DNA of 58,826 nt, taken from assembly GCA_009773315.1 (NCBI GenBank), contig WRPE01000017.1, positions 1-58,826 of the forward strand, given 5' to 3'. The position numbers were made by a program, and so were the translations under genes. Position 1 is the first letter of the stretch. Every line of letters begins with the position of its first letter. Origin of the DNA: Syntrophaceae bacterium (GTDB lineage: Bacteria > Desulfobacterota > Syntrophia > Syntrophales > Smithellaceae). Positions 30,610 through 39,614 of this stretch are shown here, one piece after another. The notes beneath the pieces were generated by a model. That model did no database searches. It was given only the letters and a program-made list of their open reading frames with translations, and was not told the DNA's origin.

Positions 30610-31824
30610 GTGGCAAATAAAATTAAAAAAGTCGTGTTGGCGTATTCCGGCGGATTAGACACATCCGTGATTGTCCGATGGCTGATTGAAACGTATAAAT
30701 GCAAAGTGATCTGTTTTGCCGCCGATGTCGGACAGAAAGAAGAACTATCCGGTCTGGAGGAAAAAGCCATCAACACTGGCGCCAGTAAGATATACATTGA
30801 CAACTTACAGGAAGAATTCGCCCGTGATTTTATTTTTCCGGCCCTGCGCGCCAACGCGATTTATGAGGGAACATATCTATTGGGCACGTCACTGGCCCGA
30901 CCGCTGATTGCCAAACGGCAGATTGAAATCGCCCAGATGGAAGGCGCGGACTCCGTTTCTCACGGCGCCACCGGCAAAGGCAACGATCAGGTGCGCTTTG
31001 AACTGACTTACATTGCCTTAAATCCGTCCATTAACATTATTGCCACGTGGCGGGATGAACACTGGAAATTCAATTCCCGGGAATCCATGATGGCGTACGC
31101 CAGGAAATATAAAATTCCCATTACGACGACCAAAGCCAAACCCTACAGTTCTGACCGCAATCTGCTGCATATCTCGCATGAAGGCGGCATTTTGGAAGAC
31201 ACCTGGACTGAACCGCCGGAAGATATTTTTGTGCTGACCAAGTCTCCCGAAGCGGCGCCGGATAAGCCCACCTATTTGGAAATTGATTTTAAAAAAGGAA
31301 ATCCCATCGCCATCAATGGCAAAAAAATGTCACCGGCAAAATTAATGGATACCATTAATATCGTTGCCGGCAATAATGGCATCGGCCGAATGGATATGGT
31401 GGAAAACCGCTTTGTCGGCATGAAATCCCGCGGTGTTTATGAAACCCCCGGTGGAACGGTCTTATGGACGGCGCATCGTGCGGTGGAGTCCATTACGATG
31501 GATCGCGAAGTCATGATTATGCGGGATTCACTCATTCCGAAGTATGCGCAGTTGGTCTACAACGGTTTCTGGTATTCACCGGAGATGGAGACACTTCAGA
31601 CCTACATTGACGCGACGCAGGAAAATGTTACCGGTACGGCCAGGATGAAACTCTATAAAGGCAATTGCATTGTCGTCGGGCGTAAGTCGCCCAACTCGCT
31701 TTATAGCGAAGCTTTTGCCACGTTTGAAAAGGATCAGGTGTATAACCAGAAAGACGCGACCGGATTTATCCGCCTCAACGGTCTGCGTCTGCGGATTCAG
31801 AATATTTTGAAAAACAAACCCTAG
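30610..31824 (+). CDS. argG: Argininosuccinate synthase
   Basis: Joins citrulline and aspartate using ATP. 404 aa. The PP-loop AYSGGLDTS is at about residues 10-18, and [15 protein letters not shown] is near 118. It starts with GTG at 30610 with GGAGGG just upstream. Third from last gene of the arginine run. Confidence 0.96.
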   Translation: MANKIKKVVLAYSGGLDTSVIVRWLIETYKCKVICFAADVGQKEELSGLEEKAINTGASKIYIDNLQEEFARDFIFPALRANAIYEGTYLLGTSLARPLIAKRQIEIAQMEGADSVSHGATGKGNDQVRFELTYIALNPSINIIATWRDEHWKFNSRESMMAYARKYKIPITTTKAKPYSSDRNLLHISHEGGILEDTWTEPPEDIFVLTKSPEAAPDKPTYLEIDFKKGNPIAINGKKMSPAKLMDTINIVAGNNGIGRMDMVENRFVGMKSRGVYETPGGTVLWTAHRAVESITMDREVMIMRDSLIPKYAQLVYNGFWYSPEMETLQTYIDATQENVTGTARMKLYKGNCIVVGRKSPNSLYSEAFATFEKDQVYNQKDATGFIRLNGLRLRIQNILKNKP

Positions 31825-31843
31825 TTTTACGGAGAGCAACTTC

Positions 31844-33232
31844 ATGAAAGAGAGCAAAAAGCCATGGGCGGGACGTTTTGAAGAAATGACGGCCAAAAGT
31901 GTGGAGAAATTTACATCTTCTCTGCATTACGATTCAAGGCTGTATCGCTACGATATTCAAGGATCCATCGCCCATGCAACGATGCTTGCAGATCAGAGAA
32001 TCATTTCCCGCAAAGATGCGGCTGCGATTATCCGCGGACTGAAAAATATTCTCTCCGATATGGAAAAGGGCGAATTTGTTTTTGATCCGGCAGATGAAGA
32101 TATTCATATGGCCATTGAAAAAGAACTGATTGGGCGTGTCGGATCGGCGGGTGGGAAACTGCATACCGCGCGCAGCCGTAATGATCAGATTGCCCTGGAT
32201 GTCCGGCTTTTTCTGCGTGCGGAAATTGACGGCATTGTCCATCTGCTCACGGGCCTGCAAAAGCAGTTGATCAAACTGGCCAAAAGCGAGATTTCAACCA
32301 TCATGCCCGGCTACACCCATATGCAAAAGGCGCAGCCGGTGTTGCTCTCTCATTATTTTCTGGCGTTCGTGGAAATGTTCTCCCGCGATGCGCAGAGACT
32401 TGACGACTGCAAAAAAAGGCTCAACGTTTTGCCTTTGGGTGCCGTGGCTTTGGCTGGGACCGGGTTACCAATTGACCGCAGCCGAACGGCTGAACTTTTA
32501 AATTTTCCTGCTGTGAGCGCAAACAGCATGGATACGGTGGCGGATCGCGACTATATTGCAGAATTTATCTTTACGGCCTCGCTGACCATGACGCATCTGA
32601 GCCGTTTTTGCGAAGATTTGGTTTTGTGGTCGTCCGAGGAATTTGGTTTCGCAGACATTTCGGATGCCTACACCACCGGCAGCAGCATTATGCCCCAGAA
32701 GAAAAATCCGGATATCGCGGAATTGATCCGGGGCAAGGCGGCGCGGGTTTATGGCGATTTGTTCGCGATTCTGACGCTGCTTAAGGGGCTGCCCATGACC
32801 TACAACCGTGATCTGCAGGAGGACAAGGAGCCGTTGTTTGATGCGGTGGATACGGTCAAAGATTGTCTGTCTGTTTTTACGGAAATGCTGGCTCATACAA
32901 CATTTAACGCCGCAAGAATGTACCAGGGAGCGAGCGGTGGTTTCTCCACGGCGACAGACGTGGCCGAATATCTGGTGGAAAAAGGCGTTCCTTTCCGTCA
33001 GGCGCATGAAATTGTCGGCAACATCGTTGCCAATTTGGTCAAAAGCAAAAAAACATTCACTGATCTAGGGCTAAGTGATTATCAAAAATATTATGCGGGA
33101 TTCAAAGCGGACATCGCTTCAAGAATAAAACTGGAGAATTCCGTTAATGCACGCAAGCATCGAGGCGGTACGGCGACGGCGGTCGTGAAAGAAAGGATTT
33201 GTGAATTTGAAAAAATTCTCAACAAAAAATAA
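31844..33232 (+). CDS. argH: Argininosuccinate lyase
   Basis: Splits argininosuccinate to arginine and fumarate. 462 aa, aspartase/fumarase superfamily. The signature GSSIMPQKKNPD is near 282-293 and HTARSRNDQ near 107. The 3' end overlaps the following lipoprotein gene by 32 bases. Confidence 0.96.
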   Translation: MKESKKPWAGRFEEMTAKSVEKFTSSLHYDSRLYRYDIQGSIAHATMLADQRIISRKDAAAIIRGLKNILSDMEKGEFVFDPADEDIHMAIEKELIGRVGSAGGKLHTARSRNDQIALDVRLFLRAEIDGIVHLLTGLQKQLIKLAKSEISTIMPGYTHMQKAQPVLLSHYFLAFVEMFSRDAQRLDDCKKRLNVLPLGAVALAGTGLPIDRSRTAELLNFPAVSANSMDTVADRDYIAEFIFTASLTMTHLSRFCEDLVLWSSEEFGFADISDAYTTGSSIMPQKKNPDIAELIRGKAARVYGDLFAILTLLKGLPMTYNRDLQEDKEPLFDAVDTVKDCLSVFTEMLAHTTFNAARMYQGASGGFSTATDVAEYLVEKGVPFRQAHEIVGNIVANLVKSKKTFTDLGLSDYQKYYAGFKADIASRIKLENSVNARKHRGGTATAVVKERICEFEKILNKK

Positions 33233-33647
33233 AATATTTTTCGGACTGGCTTTGATTATTTTGGCGGCCGGTTGCGGACTGAAGGCCAATCCCGCTCCAT
33301 CGGCGTCTGCCGTTACACCGAAGCAAGGTCAACAGAAATTAACGGTGTCCACCGATGAAAACGCCGTTGTGCTGACGTGGCAGATGCAAAACCCAGATGG
33401 AAAAATCAGATACACGACCATCGAGAAAAGTCAACTGGGCAGCACGGGAAATATTTGCCGGGATTGTCCGCGCATATTCGAAAAAATCGGTCAGTTGCAG
33501 GTTTTGAATATTAAAAATGAAAAAAGTGATTACAGATTTGCCGATTCGCTTGTGGAAAAGGGAAAGATATACAGTTATCGATTAAAGCTGTGCGACGAAG
33601 CCGGCGTCTGTCGGGAATCGCAAACCGTAGAAATAGATTTTAAATAA
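33201..33647 (+). CDS. Lipoprotein with LptM-like N-terminus and fibronectin III-like domain
   Basis: 148 aa. A basic start and hydrophobic segment lead to the lipobox LAAGC near residues 21-25, followed by GLKANPAP, which resembles the CGLKGPL start of LptM (YifL). Residues about 45-147 look like one fibronectin III-type beta domain and contain two Cys pairs (CRDC, and C in LCDEAGVC). It starts with GTG inside the end of argH and lies before dapA, comparable to the E. coli position of yifL beside dapF. The role is not established; assistance in LPS-export assembly is a guess by analogy. Confidence 0.75.
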   Translation: MNLKKFSTKNKIFFGLALIILAAGCGLKANPAPSASAVTPKQGQQKLTVSTDENAVVLTWQMQNPDGKIRYTTIEKSQLGSTGNICRDCPRIFEKIGQLQVLNIKNEKSDYRFADSLVEKGKIYSYRLKLCDEAGVCRESQTVEIDFK

Positions 33648-33667
33648 ATATCCAGGAGGTATTTTTT

Positions 33668-34543
33668 ATGTTTAGAGGAGCCATTACCGCTTTGGTGACA
33701 CCATTTAAAAATGGTCAGGTGGATGAAAAAGCCCTGCGGGAATTGATTGAATTCCAGATCGAGAGTGGCATCGATGGTCTGGTGCCCTGCGGGACAACGG
33801 GGGAATCACCGACCCTGACTCATGATGAGCATGATCGGGTAATTGAAATTACGATAGACGCGGCCAAAAAAAGAGTGCCGGTGATTGCCGGAACAGGATC
33901 AAACAGCACGGCGGAAGCGCTGCGGCTGACCAAACACGCTTTTGAGGCGGGAGCGGACGGCGCGCTGATTGCATGTCCTTATTATAACAAACCGACGCAG
34001 GAAGGGCTCTATCTGCATTTTCAACTGATCGCGCAAAATGTTCCTATTCCGATTATTCCCTATAATATTCCCGGAAGAACCGGTGTGAATATGTCACCGG
34101 AATTGATTGCCCGTCTGGCGAAAATCAGCAATATTGTTGGGATCAAGGAGGCATCGGGCTCGATTAAGCAGATGAACGACGTGCTGGATCTATGCGATCC
34201 GGATTTTGATGTTTTATCTGGTGATGACGGATTTACGCTTCCGCTGATGGCACTGGGCGGGAAGGGTGTCATTTCCGTTGCGTCCAACATTATTCCTGCT
34301 GACATGGCTGCCCTGGTCGATTCCGCCTTCGAAGGCCATCTGGCCAAAGTACGAGTGTTGCATCAAAAGATGAGTCCTTTATTTGATGTTCTTTTTGTGG
34401 AAACGAATCCGATTCCTGTGAAAGCGGCCTTGGCGATGATGGGAAAAATTGAATATGAATATCGGCTACCAATGTGCAAAATGGCCACGGCGAATTATGA
34501 TAAACTCAAAAAAGTTATGGAGAATTACGGTTTGATCTCCTGA
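33668..34543 (+). CDS. dapA: 4-hydroxy-tetrahydrodipicolinate synthase
   Basis: First committed step to lysine and diaminopimelate: condenses pyruvate with aspartate semialdehyde. 291 aa. The Schiff-base lysine is K160 in GIKEASG; the T44-T45 motif (CGTTGES), Y132 and R137 (YNIPGRTG) are present. CCAGGAGG precedes the ATG. dapB follows after 37 bases. Confidence 0.96.
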   Translation: MFRGAITALVTPFKNGQVDEKALRELIEFQIESGIDGLVPCGTTGESPTLTHDEHDRVIEITIDAAKKRVPVIAGTGSNSTAEALRLTKHAFEAGADGALIACPYYNKPTQEGLYLHFQLIAQNVPIPIIPYNIPGRTGVNMSPELIARLAKISNIVGIKEASGSIKQMNDVLDLCDPDFDVLSGDDGFTLPLMALGGKGVISVASNIIPADMAALVDSAFEGHLAKVRVLHQKMSPLFDVLFVETNPIPVKAALAMMGKIEYEYRLPMCKMATANYDKLKKVMENYGLIS

Positions 34544-34580
34544 TCAAGCCAAAACAATTATGATCTAAGGAGCGGGCGTT

Positions 34581-35393
34581 ATGGTTAAGGCAATTGTCAC
34601 TGGAGCAGGTGGAAAAATGGGGGGAAGAATTATCAACCTCATTTCAGCAATGGAAGATATCCGGGTTGTCGGGGCCATTGAGGTAACGGGGCACCCGATT
34701 ATCGGAAGAGACGTCGGCCATTCTCTCGGCCTGGGTCGAACCGGTGCGCTGGTCAGTGATAAACTGGCCGATTGCATTGATCAGGCGGATGTGGTGATCG
34801 ACTTTACCAATCATGAAGCTTCTCTGCAATATCTAAAAATTGCCAGCGAGAAAGATCGCAGCATTGTAATTGGTTCCACGGGATTCACATCTGAGGAAAT
34901 GAAAATTGTCAGCCGGTTTGCCGAAAAAACACGCTGCGTATTGTCGCCGAATATGAGTGTCGGCGTCAATGTGATGTTAAAAGTTCTGGAGTATTGTTCC
35001 GGCATCCTCCATGACGATTATGATGTCGAAATCATCGAAGCCCATCACCATTTGAAAAAAGATGCGCCTAGCGGTACAGCGATGCAGATGGCTCATGTGA
35101 TTGCTGGCAAACTGGGACGAGACTTAAACAAGGAAGCGATTTATACGCGCCGGGGATTGATCGGAGAACGCACAAAAACGGAAATCGGCATTCAGACCAT
35201 CCGGGCCGGTGACATTGTGGGCGAACATACGGTGATTTTCGGTGGCATTGGAGAAAGACTGGAATTTATCCATCGCGCGCAAAGCCGGGACAATTTCGCT
35301 AAAGGGGCGATTCGTGCGGCGCAATGGATTGTAAAACAGAAAAACGGCCTGTATGACATGCAGGATGTTTTAGGCCTGAAAGACATCCATTAA
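34581..35393 (+). CDS. dapB: 4-hydroxy-tetrahydrodipicolinate reductase
   Basis: NAD(P)H-dependent reductase following DapA. 270 aa. The nucleotide-binding GAGGKMGGRI is at the start and the catalytic EAHHHLKKDAPSGTA is near 153-167. Standard length. Lysine-branch genes later than dapB are not in the window. Confidence 0.96.
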   Translation: MVKAIVTGAGGKMGGRIINLISAMEDIRVVGAIEVTGHPIIGRDVGHSLGLGRTGALVSDKLADCIDQADVVIDFTNHEASLQYLKIASEKDRSIVIGSTGFTSEEMKIVSRFAEKTRCVLSPNMSVGVNVMLKVLEYCSGILHDDYDVEIIEAHHHLKKDAPSGTAMQMAHVIAGKLGRDLNKEAIYTRRGLIGERTKTEIGIQTIRAGDIVGEHTVIFGGIGERLEFIHRAQSRDNFAKGAIRAAQWIVKQKNGLYDMQDVLGLKDIH

Positions 35394-35402
35394 GCAGGAT
35401 TT

Positions 35403-35933
35403 ATGTTGAAAGGTATTCTTGCTTATATAGGCATTGGTTCCAATATGGAAGGTCCTTTGCGGCAATGCAAAGAATCCGTTTACAAACTGTCTTGTGTTTC
35501 AGGGATTGCTTTAGAAAGCATTTCATCTTTTTATAAAACTGAACCGGTAATTGATGATCAAAGTGTCAGAGATCATATTGAAGAACTTGAGAATCACAAC
35601 TGGTTCATCAACGCGGTGGCAGAAATCCGAACAACGCTTTTACCCGGAGATCTTCTGCGGGCATTGCAGGATATTGAAAAAACGATGGGGCGGATTCGTA
35701 AGATCAAGGGCGGCCCTCGCATTATTGATCTTGATCTGCTTTTATACGGTCAGGAGATCCTTCGCGAAGCTGATTTGATTGTTCCGCATCCCGAGATGCA
35801 TCAGCGGCGCTTTGTGCTTGAACCTTTGTGTGAAATTGCGTCATATTTGATTCATCCGGCATTTGGCGTCTCGATGCTTGGATTAAAAGACAGATTAGAT
35901 GATCAAAAAATTGTCGAAATTTATCTATCGTGA
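35403..35933 (+). CDS. folK: 2-amino-4-hydroxy-6-hydroxymethyldihydropteridine pyrophosphokinase
   Basis: Folate pathway HPPK transferring pyrophosphate to the pterin alcohol. 176 aa. The start YIGIGSNMEGP, GRIRKIKGGPRIIDLDLLLYG near 96-116 (with the metal-binding DLD) and PHPEMHQRRFVLEPL are diagnostic. It starts ten bases after dapB. Confidence 0.95.
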   Translation: MLKGILAYIGIGSNMEGPLRQCKESVYKLSCVSGIALESISSFYKTEPVIDDQSVRDHIEELENHNWFINAVAEIRTTLLPGDLLRALQDIEKTMGRIRKIKGGPRIIDLDLLLYGQEILREADLIVPHPEMHQRRFVLEPLCEIASYLIHPAFGVSMLGLKDRLDDQKIVEIYLS

Positions 35934-35949
35934 ATAAAAGAAGGTGATA

Positions 35950-36210
35950 ATGATTCTTAAAATATTAGTCATTTTGGTGCTGCTCTATGTGGGCTATAGG
36001 ATAGTGAGGATGTTAAGGCGGGTGAAAGCTCGGGATGTAAAAGGTTACCGGGTGGACGCCAAGCCGTCTAAGGGAGAAGATCTGGTACAGGATCCTTTCT
36101 GCAAGATTTACGTTCCCAAGAGTCAGGCGTATGTCAAAGAAATAAACGGCCGGGAGCAGTATTTTTGCGGTTTGGAGTGCTGTGAGAAATATCTTTCAGA
36201 AAAAAAATAG
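35950..36210 (+). CDS. Small membrane-anchored protein with YHS/TRASH-like Cys motif
   Basis: 86 aa from the ATG at 35950 (GAAGGTG upstream; a GTG at 35944 is in frame). One N-terminal membrane helix is followed by a basic linker and then DPFCKIYVPKSQA...YFCGLECCEKYL. This spacing resembles YHS/TRASH metal-binding domains and the uncharacterised PP0621-type family. The Cys cluster could bind a metal in the cytoplasm or at the membrane face. It is between folK and a transaldolase-family gene. Confidence 0.75.
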   Translation: MILKILVILVLLYVGYRIVRMLRRVKARDVKGYRVDAKPSKGEDLVQDPFCKIYVPKSQAYVKEINGREQYFCGLECCEKYLSEKK

Positions 36211-36234
36211 TTTATTCGAGCCATAGGGGGAATC

Positions 36235-36882
36235 ATGAAATTTTTTATCGATACGGCAAATCTTGCGGAAATAAAGGAAGGACTGGCGTTGGGAATGGTG
36301 GATGGTGTCACCACAAATCCATCGCTGATTGCCAAAGAAAAAAGAGGCTTTGATTTTGTCGTCAAAGAAATTCTGGAAATTGTGGAAGGACCGGTCAGTT
36401 TGGAAGTTGTCAGCCTGGAGGCAAAAAGCATGTTTACCGAAGGCAAAAAACTGGCCCGCCTGGGAGAACAGGTCGTGATTAAAATCCCGATGACGACAGA
36501 AGGTCTTAAGGCTGCACGGATGTTTGCCGCTGAAGGCATCGATGTCAATCAGACATTGATTTTCTCGCCACTCCAGGCCTTGATGGCAGCCAAAGCCGGA
36601 GCGGCTTACGTCAGTCCGTTTGTGGGGCGCCTGGATGATATCGCTCACGACGGCATGGAGCTGACCCAGCAGATCCTGGATATTTACGATAACTATGAGT
36701 ATGACACTGAAGTGATTGTGGCCAGTATCCGCCATCCCAGACACGTTTTGGATGCCGCCTTAATGGGCGCAGATATCGCCACGATTCCTTATAAAGTCAT
36801 CGTGCAGTTGGCGCAGCATCCTCTGACGGAGAAAGGCATCGCATTGTTTCTGGAAGACTGGAAAAAAGTGCCGAAAAAATAA
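36235..36882 (+). CDS. fsa: Transaldolase/fructose-6-phosphate aldolase family protein
   Basis: 215 aa, the short transaldolase (TalC/Fsa) type. [11 protein letters not shown] is the N-terminal motif and the Schiff-base lysine is in VVIKIPMT near residue 84. [10 protein letters not shown] is typical. In anaerobes such enzymes usually act as transaldolases in sugar phosphate interconversion; fructose-6-phosphate aldolase activity cannot be separated by sequence here. GGGGGA precedes the ATG. Confidence 0.9.
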   Translation: MKFFIDTANLAEIKEGLALGMVDGVTTNPSLIAKEKRGFDFVVKEILEIVEGPVSLEVVSLEAKSMFTEGKKLARLGEQVVIKIPMTTEGLKAARMFAAEGIDVNQTLIFSPLQALMAAKAGAAYVSPFVGRLDDIAHDGMELTQQILDIYDNYEYDTEVIVASIRHPRHVLDAALMGADIATIPYKVIVQLAQHPLTEKGIALFLEDWKKVPKK

Positions 36883-36933
36883 ATACAATTTCATTATTTC
36901 AAAAATTTTATCGGTAGACGGGCTGTTATAAGA

Positions 36934-37494
36934 ATGAGTAAGAGACGCGAGATATTTAACCTGCCCAACAGCATAACACTGGCGCGCATCAGTGTGGTGC
37001 CTTTTTTATTTTTTTTGCTGATGTCGCCCGGCCCTTTCTGGTCACTGGTGCTCGCGGCTTTGTTTGTATTGGCCTCCATTACGGATTTTCTGGACGGTTT
37101 TATCGCGCGTAAATACAACATGATCACCACGATGGGTAAGTTTCTGGATCCGCTGGCCGATAAACTGATCGTCAATTCGGCCATGATTCTGATGATCCCC
37201 ATCGGCCGGATCGACGCTTGGATTGTTGTTATTATCATCATGCGGGATTTGATTGTCGACAGTATTCGCAGCATCGCATCCTCGGAAGGAATTTATATTC
37301 AGGCCAGTCTGATAGGAAAGCAAAAAACACTGGCACAAATATTTGCCGTGACAGCTCTGATGATACACTATCCTTTTCTTGGGTTGGACGCCCATTTCGT
37401 GGGCACGATTGTTCTTTATGTTGCTCTTTTGCTGACGATTTATTCAGGCATGGATTACTTTATTAAATTTTACCGGGGAGCAGGTATGACCTGA
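36934..37494 (+). CDS. pgsA: CDP-diacylglycerol-glycerol-3-phosphate 3-phosphatidyltransferase
   Basis: Integral membrane enzyme of phosphatidylglycerol synthesis. 186 aa. The CDP-alcohol phosphotransferase signature, DGFIARKY...GKFLDPLADK, is at about residues 53-75. The N-terminal NLPNSITLARI is typical of PgsA. Four or so membrane helices follow. Confidence 0.94.
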   Translation: MSKRREIFNLPNSITLARISVVPFLFFLLMSPGPFWSLVLAALFVLASITDFLDGFIARKYNMITTMGKFLDPLADKLIVNSAMILMIPIGRIDAWIVVIIIMRDLIVDSIRSIASSEGIYIQASLIGKQKTLAQIFAVTALMIHYPFLGLDAHFVGTIVLYVALLLTIYSGMDYFIKFYRGAGMT

Positions 37495-37578
37495 TATCCT
37501 CAGAATTTACAAATTTGATTCCCTCCAATGCGACGGAGATATTAAAAAAATAATCGTCACGTTTTGTTCATTTTTCTG

Positions 37579-37606
37579 TTGACAAGAGGAGTCTATTTGT
37601 TATATT
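37579..37606 (+). promoter_or_regulatory. Strong candidate promoter for tRNA-Gly and tRNA-Cys
   Basis: TTGACA (37579-37584), 16 bases, TATATT (37601-37606), 18 bases upstream of tRNA-Gly. Confidence 0.7.
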
Positions 37607-37624
37607 CACCCGCGTTCCTAGTGA

Positions 37625-37699
37625 GCGGGCGTAACTCAGTGGTAGAGTGCTACCTTGCCAAGGTAGACGTCGACGGTTCAAATCCGTTCGCCCGCTCCA
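37625..37699 (+). tRNA. tRNA-Gly (GCC)
   Basis: 75 bases with encoded CCA. Acceptor GCGGGCG pairs with CGCCCGC. The anticodon loop TTGCCAA gives GCC. T-arm GTTCAAATC. It is nine bases upstream of tRNA-Cys, so the two are one transcript. Confidence 0.96.
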
Positions 37700-37708
37700 T
37701 TTTTTTAT

Positions 37709-37784
37709 GGCGGCATAGCCAAGTGGCTAAGGCAGCGGTCTGCAAAACCGTTATTCATCAGTTCGAATCTGATTGCCGCCTCCA
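37709..37784 (+). tRNA. tRNA-Cys (GCA)
   Basis: 76 bases with encoded CCA. Acceptor GGCGGCA pairs with TGCCGCC. The anticodon loop CTGCAAA gives GCA. T-arm GTTCGAATC. Confidence 0.95.
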
Positions 37785-37792
37785 GTATCATT

Positions 37793-37828
37793 CAGGAGTT
37801 TGCTTTTTTAAAAAGGGGCTCCTTTTTT
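37793..37828 (+). terminator. Terminator after the tRNA pair
   Basis: AGGAG (37794-37798) pairs with CTCCT (37819-37823), with an internal A/T-rich loop that can extend pairing, followed by a T run. Confidence 0.65.
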
Positions 37829-37902
37829 ATTCGTATCTGAAAAAAATTAAAAGCGCTGATTTATCCGAAACAATCACTGAAAGGGAGACATTTTATCAAT
37901 CA

Positions 37903-37993
37903 CCTCGCGAGTTCGCTGTCGAGGTATGAAATGAACGTCATGATATCGCGAGCAAGCTCGCAGAAAATTAACGCTCGTCCCGCAACAGCGGGA
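37903..37993. repeat. Cluster of short inverted repeats
   Basis: Three dyads lie close together: a 5-bp stem at 37903-37924, GCGAGC-AA-GCTCGC at 37948-37961, and TCCCGC-AACA-GCGGGA at 37978-37993. The middle one resembles REP cores. They sit past the tRNA terminator and 3' of the minus-strand transpeptidase gene, so they may shape the ends of both transcripts. No T run follows either way. Confidence 0.45.
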
Positions 37994-38021
37994 TCAAAAA
38001 AGCCGCTTTATTATGGTAAAC

Positions 38022-39323
38022 TTATTTCTGCATTATTTCTCTGTATATTTTCCATTCACCGTTTATTTTTCTGAGTTCTAGTTTCTTGTTGCCTTGGCTT
38101 TTAAGCAGGTTGGATCTGTAATATTGTGTGAATGTCGCGGTCGATTGATTATTATCGCCCGAGATCTGCAGGTTATCAATGCGGATATCGATATTTTTAC
38201 TGCGTTTGCTCACTTCAATTTTATGATTAATCCACCCATTCAAGTTCATGCCTTGAGAACGGAAACCGGAAGCATAAAAGGTTCGGTAAACGTCCATATT
38301 ACCGGATTTCCAGCTTTTGGCCCATTGCGTAACCAGATTGCTCACAGCTCCTTTGGGTGCTGGTTCCGTATCCTGGCCGGAGACAATCTGTCTATCAGCT
38401 TTTCGGGTCGCTGCCGGTGATTCCACGTCATCGATAATAAACCACCTGTTATTAATATTTTCCAGGGAAAGTCTGTTAAATGATCCCTCAAAAGAATTAT
38501 CCTTGTTAATGTCGGTGATCTGATCAAACATAATCACGGCATTGGGATTCAGCTGCAATATGGAAATATCCCTCGGCTCTAAAGCAAAGTGTTGATTGGC
38601 ATTTCGAATGGTTGACAGCCTGCCCAGGAGCGCCTCTCTTTTTTTACCTCTGATTTGGTTGCCTTCAAGGTATAAAGCGTCAATCGCTTTTATGTTTCCT
38701 TCAATATACCCCTTGGTCCATGACGCAAGGATTTTTTCAAGTTCATGTCTAGCAGGTATTATCTGATTTTGAGGAATCCATTGAATCGTTTCAGAGATGA
38801 TAATCGGTGTTTTATTGATATGAATAAACTTGGCTAGTGCATGGATGTCTTTATCAGACAGGACAACACATCCGTTGGATTGAAAAGGCATAAGCGGTTT
38901 GACGGTGCCGTGAATCCAGATATTTGTTCCGTTTCTGCCTGCTTTTTTATCCGTAACAGTTGGATAATCCAGCGGGAAGGCCAAAGTACCGTATGTTTCC
39001 GGAGGGCCGGGATTTTGAAGAATCCTCGTTGTAAAAAAAATCCCATGGGGCGTTTTTGCGTCTCCGGACACCTGTTTGCCGCCCTGATTTTTACCCGTAG
39101 AGCAATTGGCCTCGAACACTTTGGAAAATCCGCCGGTTTTTTTGAAAACGTAAAGTTTCTGATTTTTTTTATCGACGGCAATCACATAACCGGAAGAGAT
39201 GGATACAATGGAATCCGGTATTTTTTCAAGGTTCTGTCCGCTACTTGATACAGCGTCCAATGGCGAAAAAATAAAGAAGGATAGCAAAGCAAATAAGACA
39301 GAGAAGACGACTTTTAATGCCAT
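38022..39323 (-). CDS. L,D-transpeptidase (YkuD) with C-terminal NTF2-like domains
   Basis: 433 aa, exported (signal about residues 1-25). The YkuD domain covers about 45-175 with the catalytic motif IHGTVKPL...SNGCVVLSDKD; H138 and the nucleophile C152 are readable. It would cross-link peptidoglycan or attach proteins to it. Two repeated domains follow (about 185-300 and 325-433), each starting with a W-x-x-[G/S]-x-x-x-[G/D] helix and ending in W[FK]I; these look like NTF2/DUF4440-type domains seen in some L,D-transpeptidases. It is divergent from the pilus cluster. Confidence 0.85.
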   Translation of the reverse strand: MALKVVFSVLFALLSFFIFSPLDAVSSSGQNLEKIPDSIVSISSGYVIAVDKKNQKLYVFKKTGGFSKVFEANCSTGKNQGGKQVSGDAKTPHGIFFTTRILQNPGPPETYGTLAFPLDYPTVTDKKAGRNGTNIWIHGTVKPLMPFQSNGCVVLSDKDIHALAKFIHINKTPIIISETIQWIPQNQIIPARHELEKILASWTKGYIEGNIKAIDALYLEGNQIRGKKREALLGRLSTIRNANQHFALEPRDISILQLNPNAVIMFDQITDINKDNSFEGSFNRLSLENINNRWFIIDDVESPAATRKADRQIVSGQDTEPAPKGAVSNLVTQWAKSWKSGNMDVYRTFYASGFRSQGMNLNGWINHKIEVSKRSKNIDIRIDNLQISGDNNQSTATFTQYYRSNLLKSQGNKKLELRKINGEWKIYREIMQK

Positions 39324-39433
39324 GAAATAGATTTACCTTGAATATTGATTTTCATACGCTTTCCTCTTAACAAAATCTAATCCGGCATTCAAGTTTTTAA
39401 TTCAAAAATATGCATTATGAAGATTGAAATATA

Positions 39434-39461
39434 TTGATAATCATGATATTCATAATAAAAT
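39434..39461 (+). promoter_or_regulatory. Candidate promoter for the pilus cluster
   Basis: TTGATA (39434-39439), 16 bases, TAAAAT (39456-39461) in the AT-rich 291-base gap between the transpeptidase and the PilM-PilN fusion gene. Confidence 0.4.
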
Positions 39462-39507
39462 GAATCAATTGTTATGATTATGCCAAGTGATTAAAGGATG
39501 AACCATT

Positions 39508-39567
39508 ATGGGCAGAAAGAAAAACCTGCAATTATCGGAGAAGCATGTTTTTAGTCTTGTGCGATAG
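39508..39567 (+). other. Possible 19-codon leader ORF
   Basis: ATG at 39508, preceded by AAAGGATG, reads MGRKKNLQLSEKHVFSLVR then TAG at 39565-39567. It is downstream of the candidate promoter and 48 bases ahead of the pilMN start. It may be a leader peptide or chance. Confidence 0.25.
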
Positions 39568-39614
39568 GTAAGGAATTTTGGCAAGTATTTCCTTTTTCGT
39601 TTAGGAGAAGATTT

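Noticed and set aside
37564-37929. Plus-strand open frame of 121 codons across the tRNA-Gly/tRNA-Cys pair
   Set aside because: The frame is the translation of two tRNA genes and a terminator.
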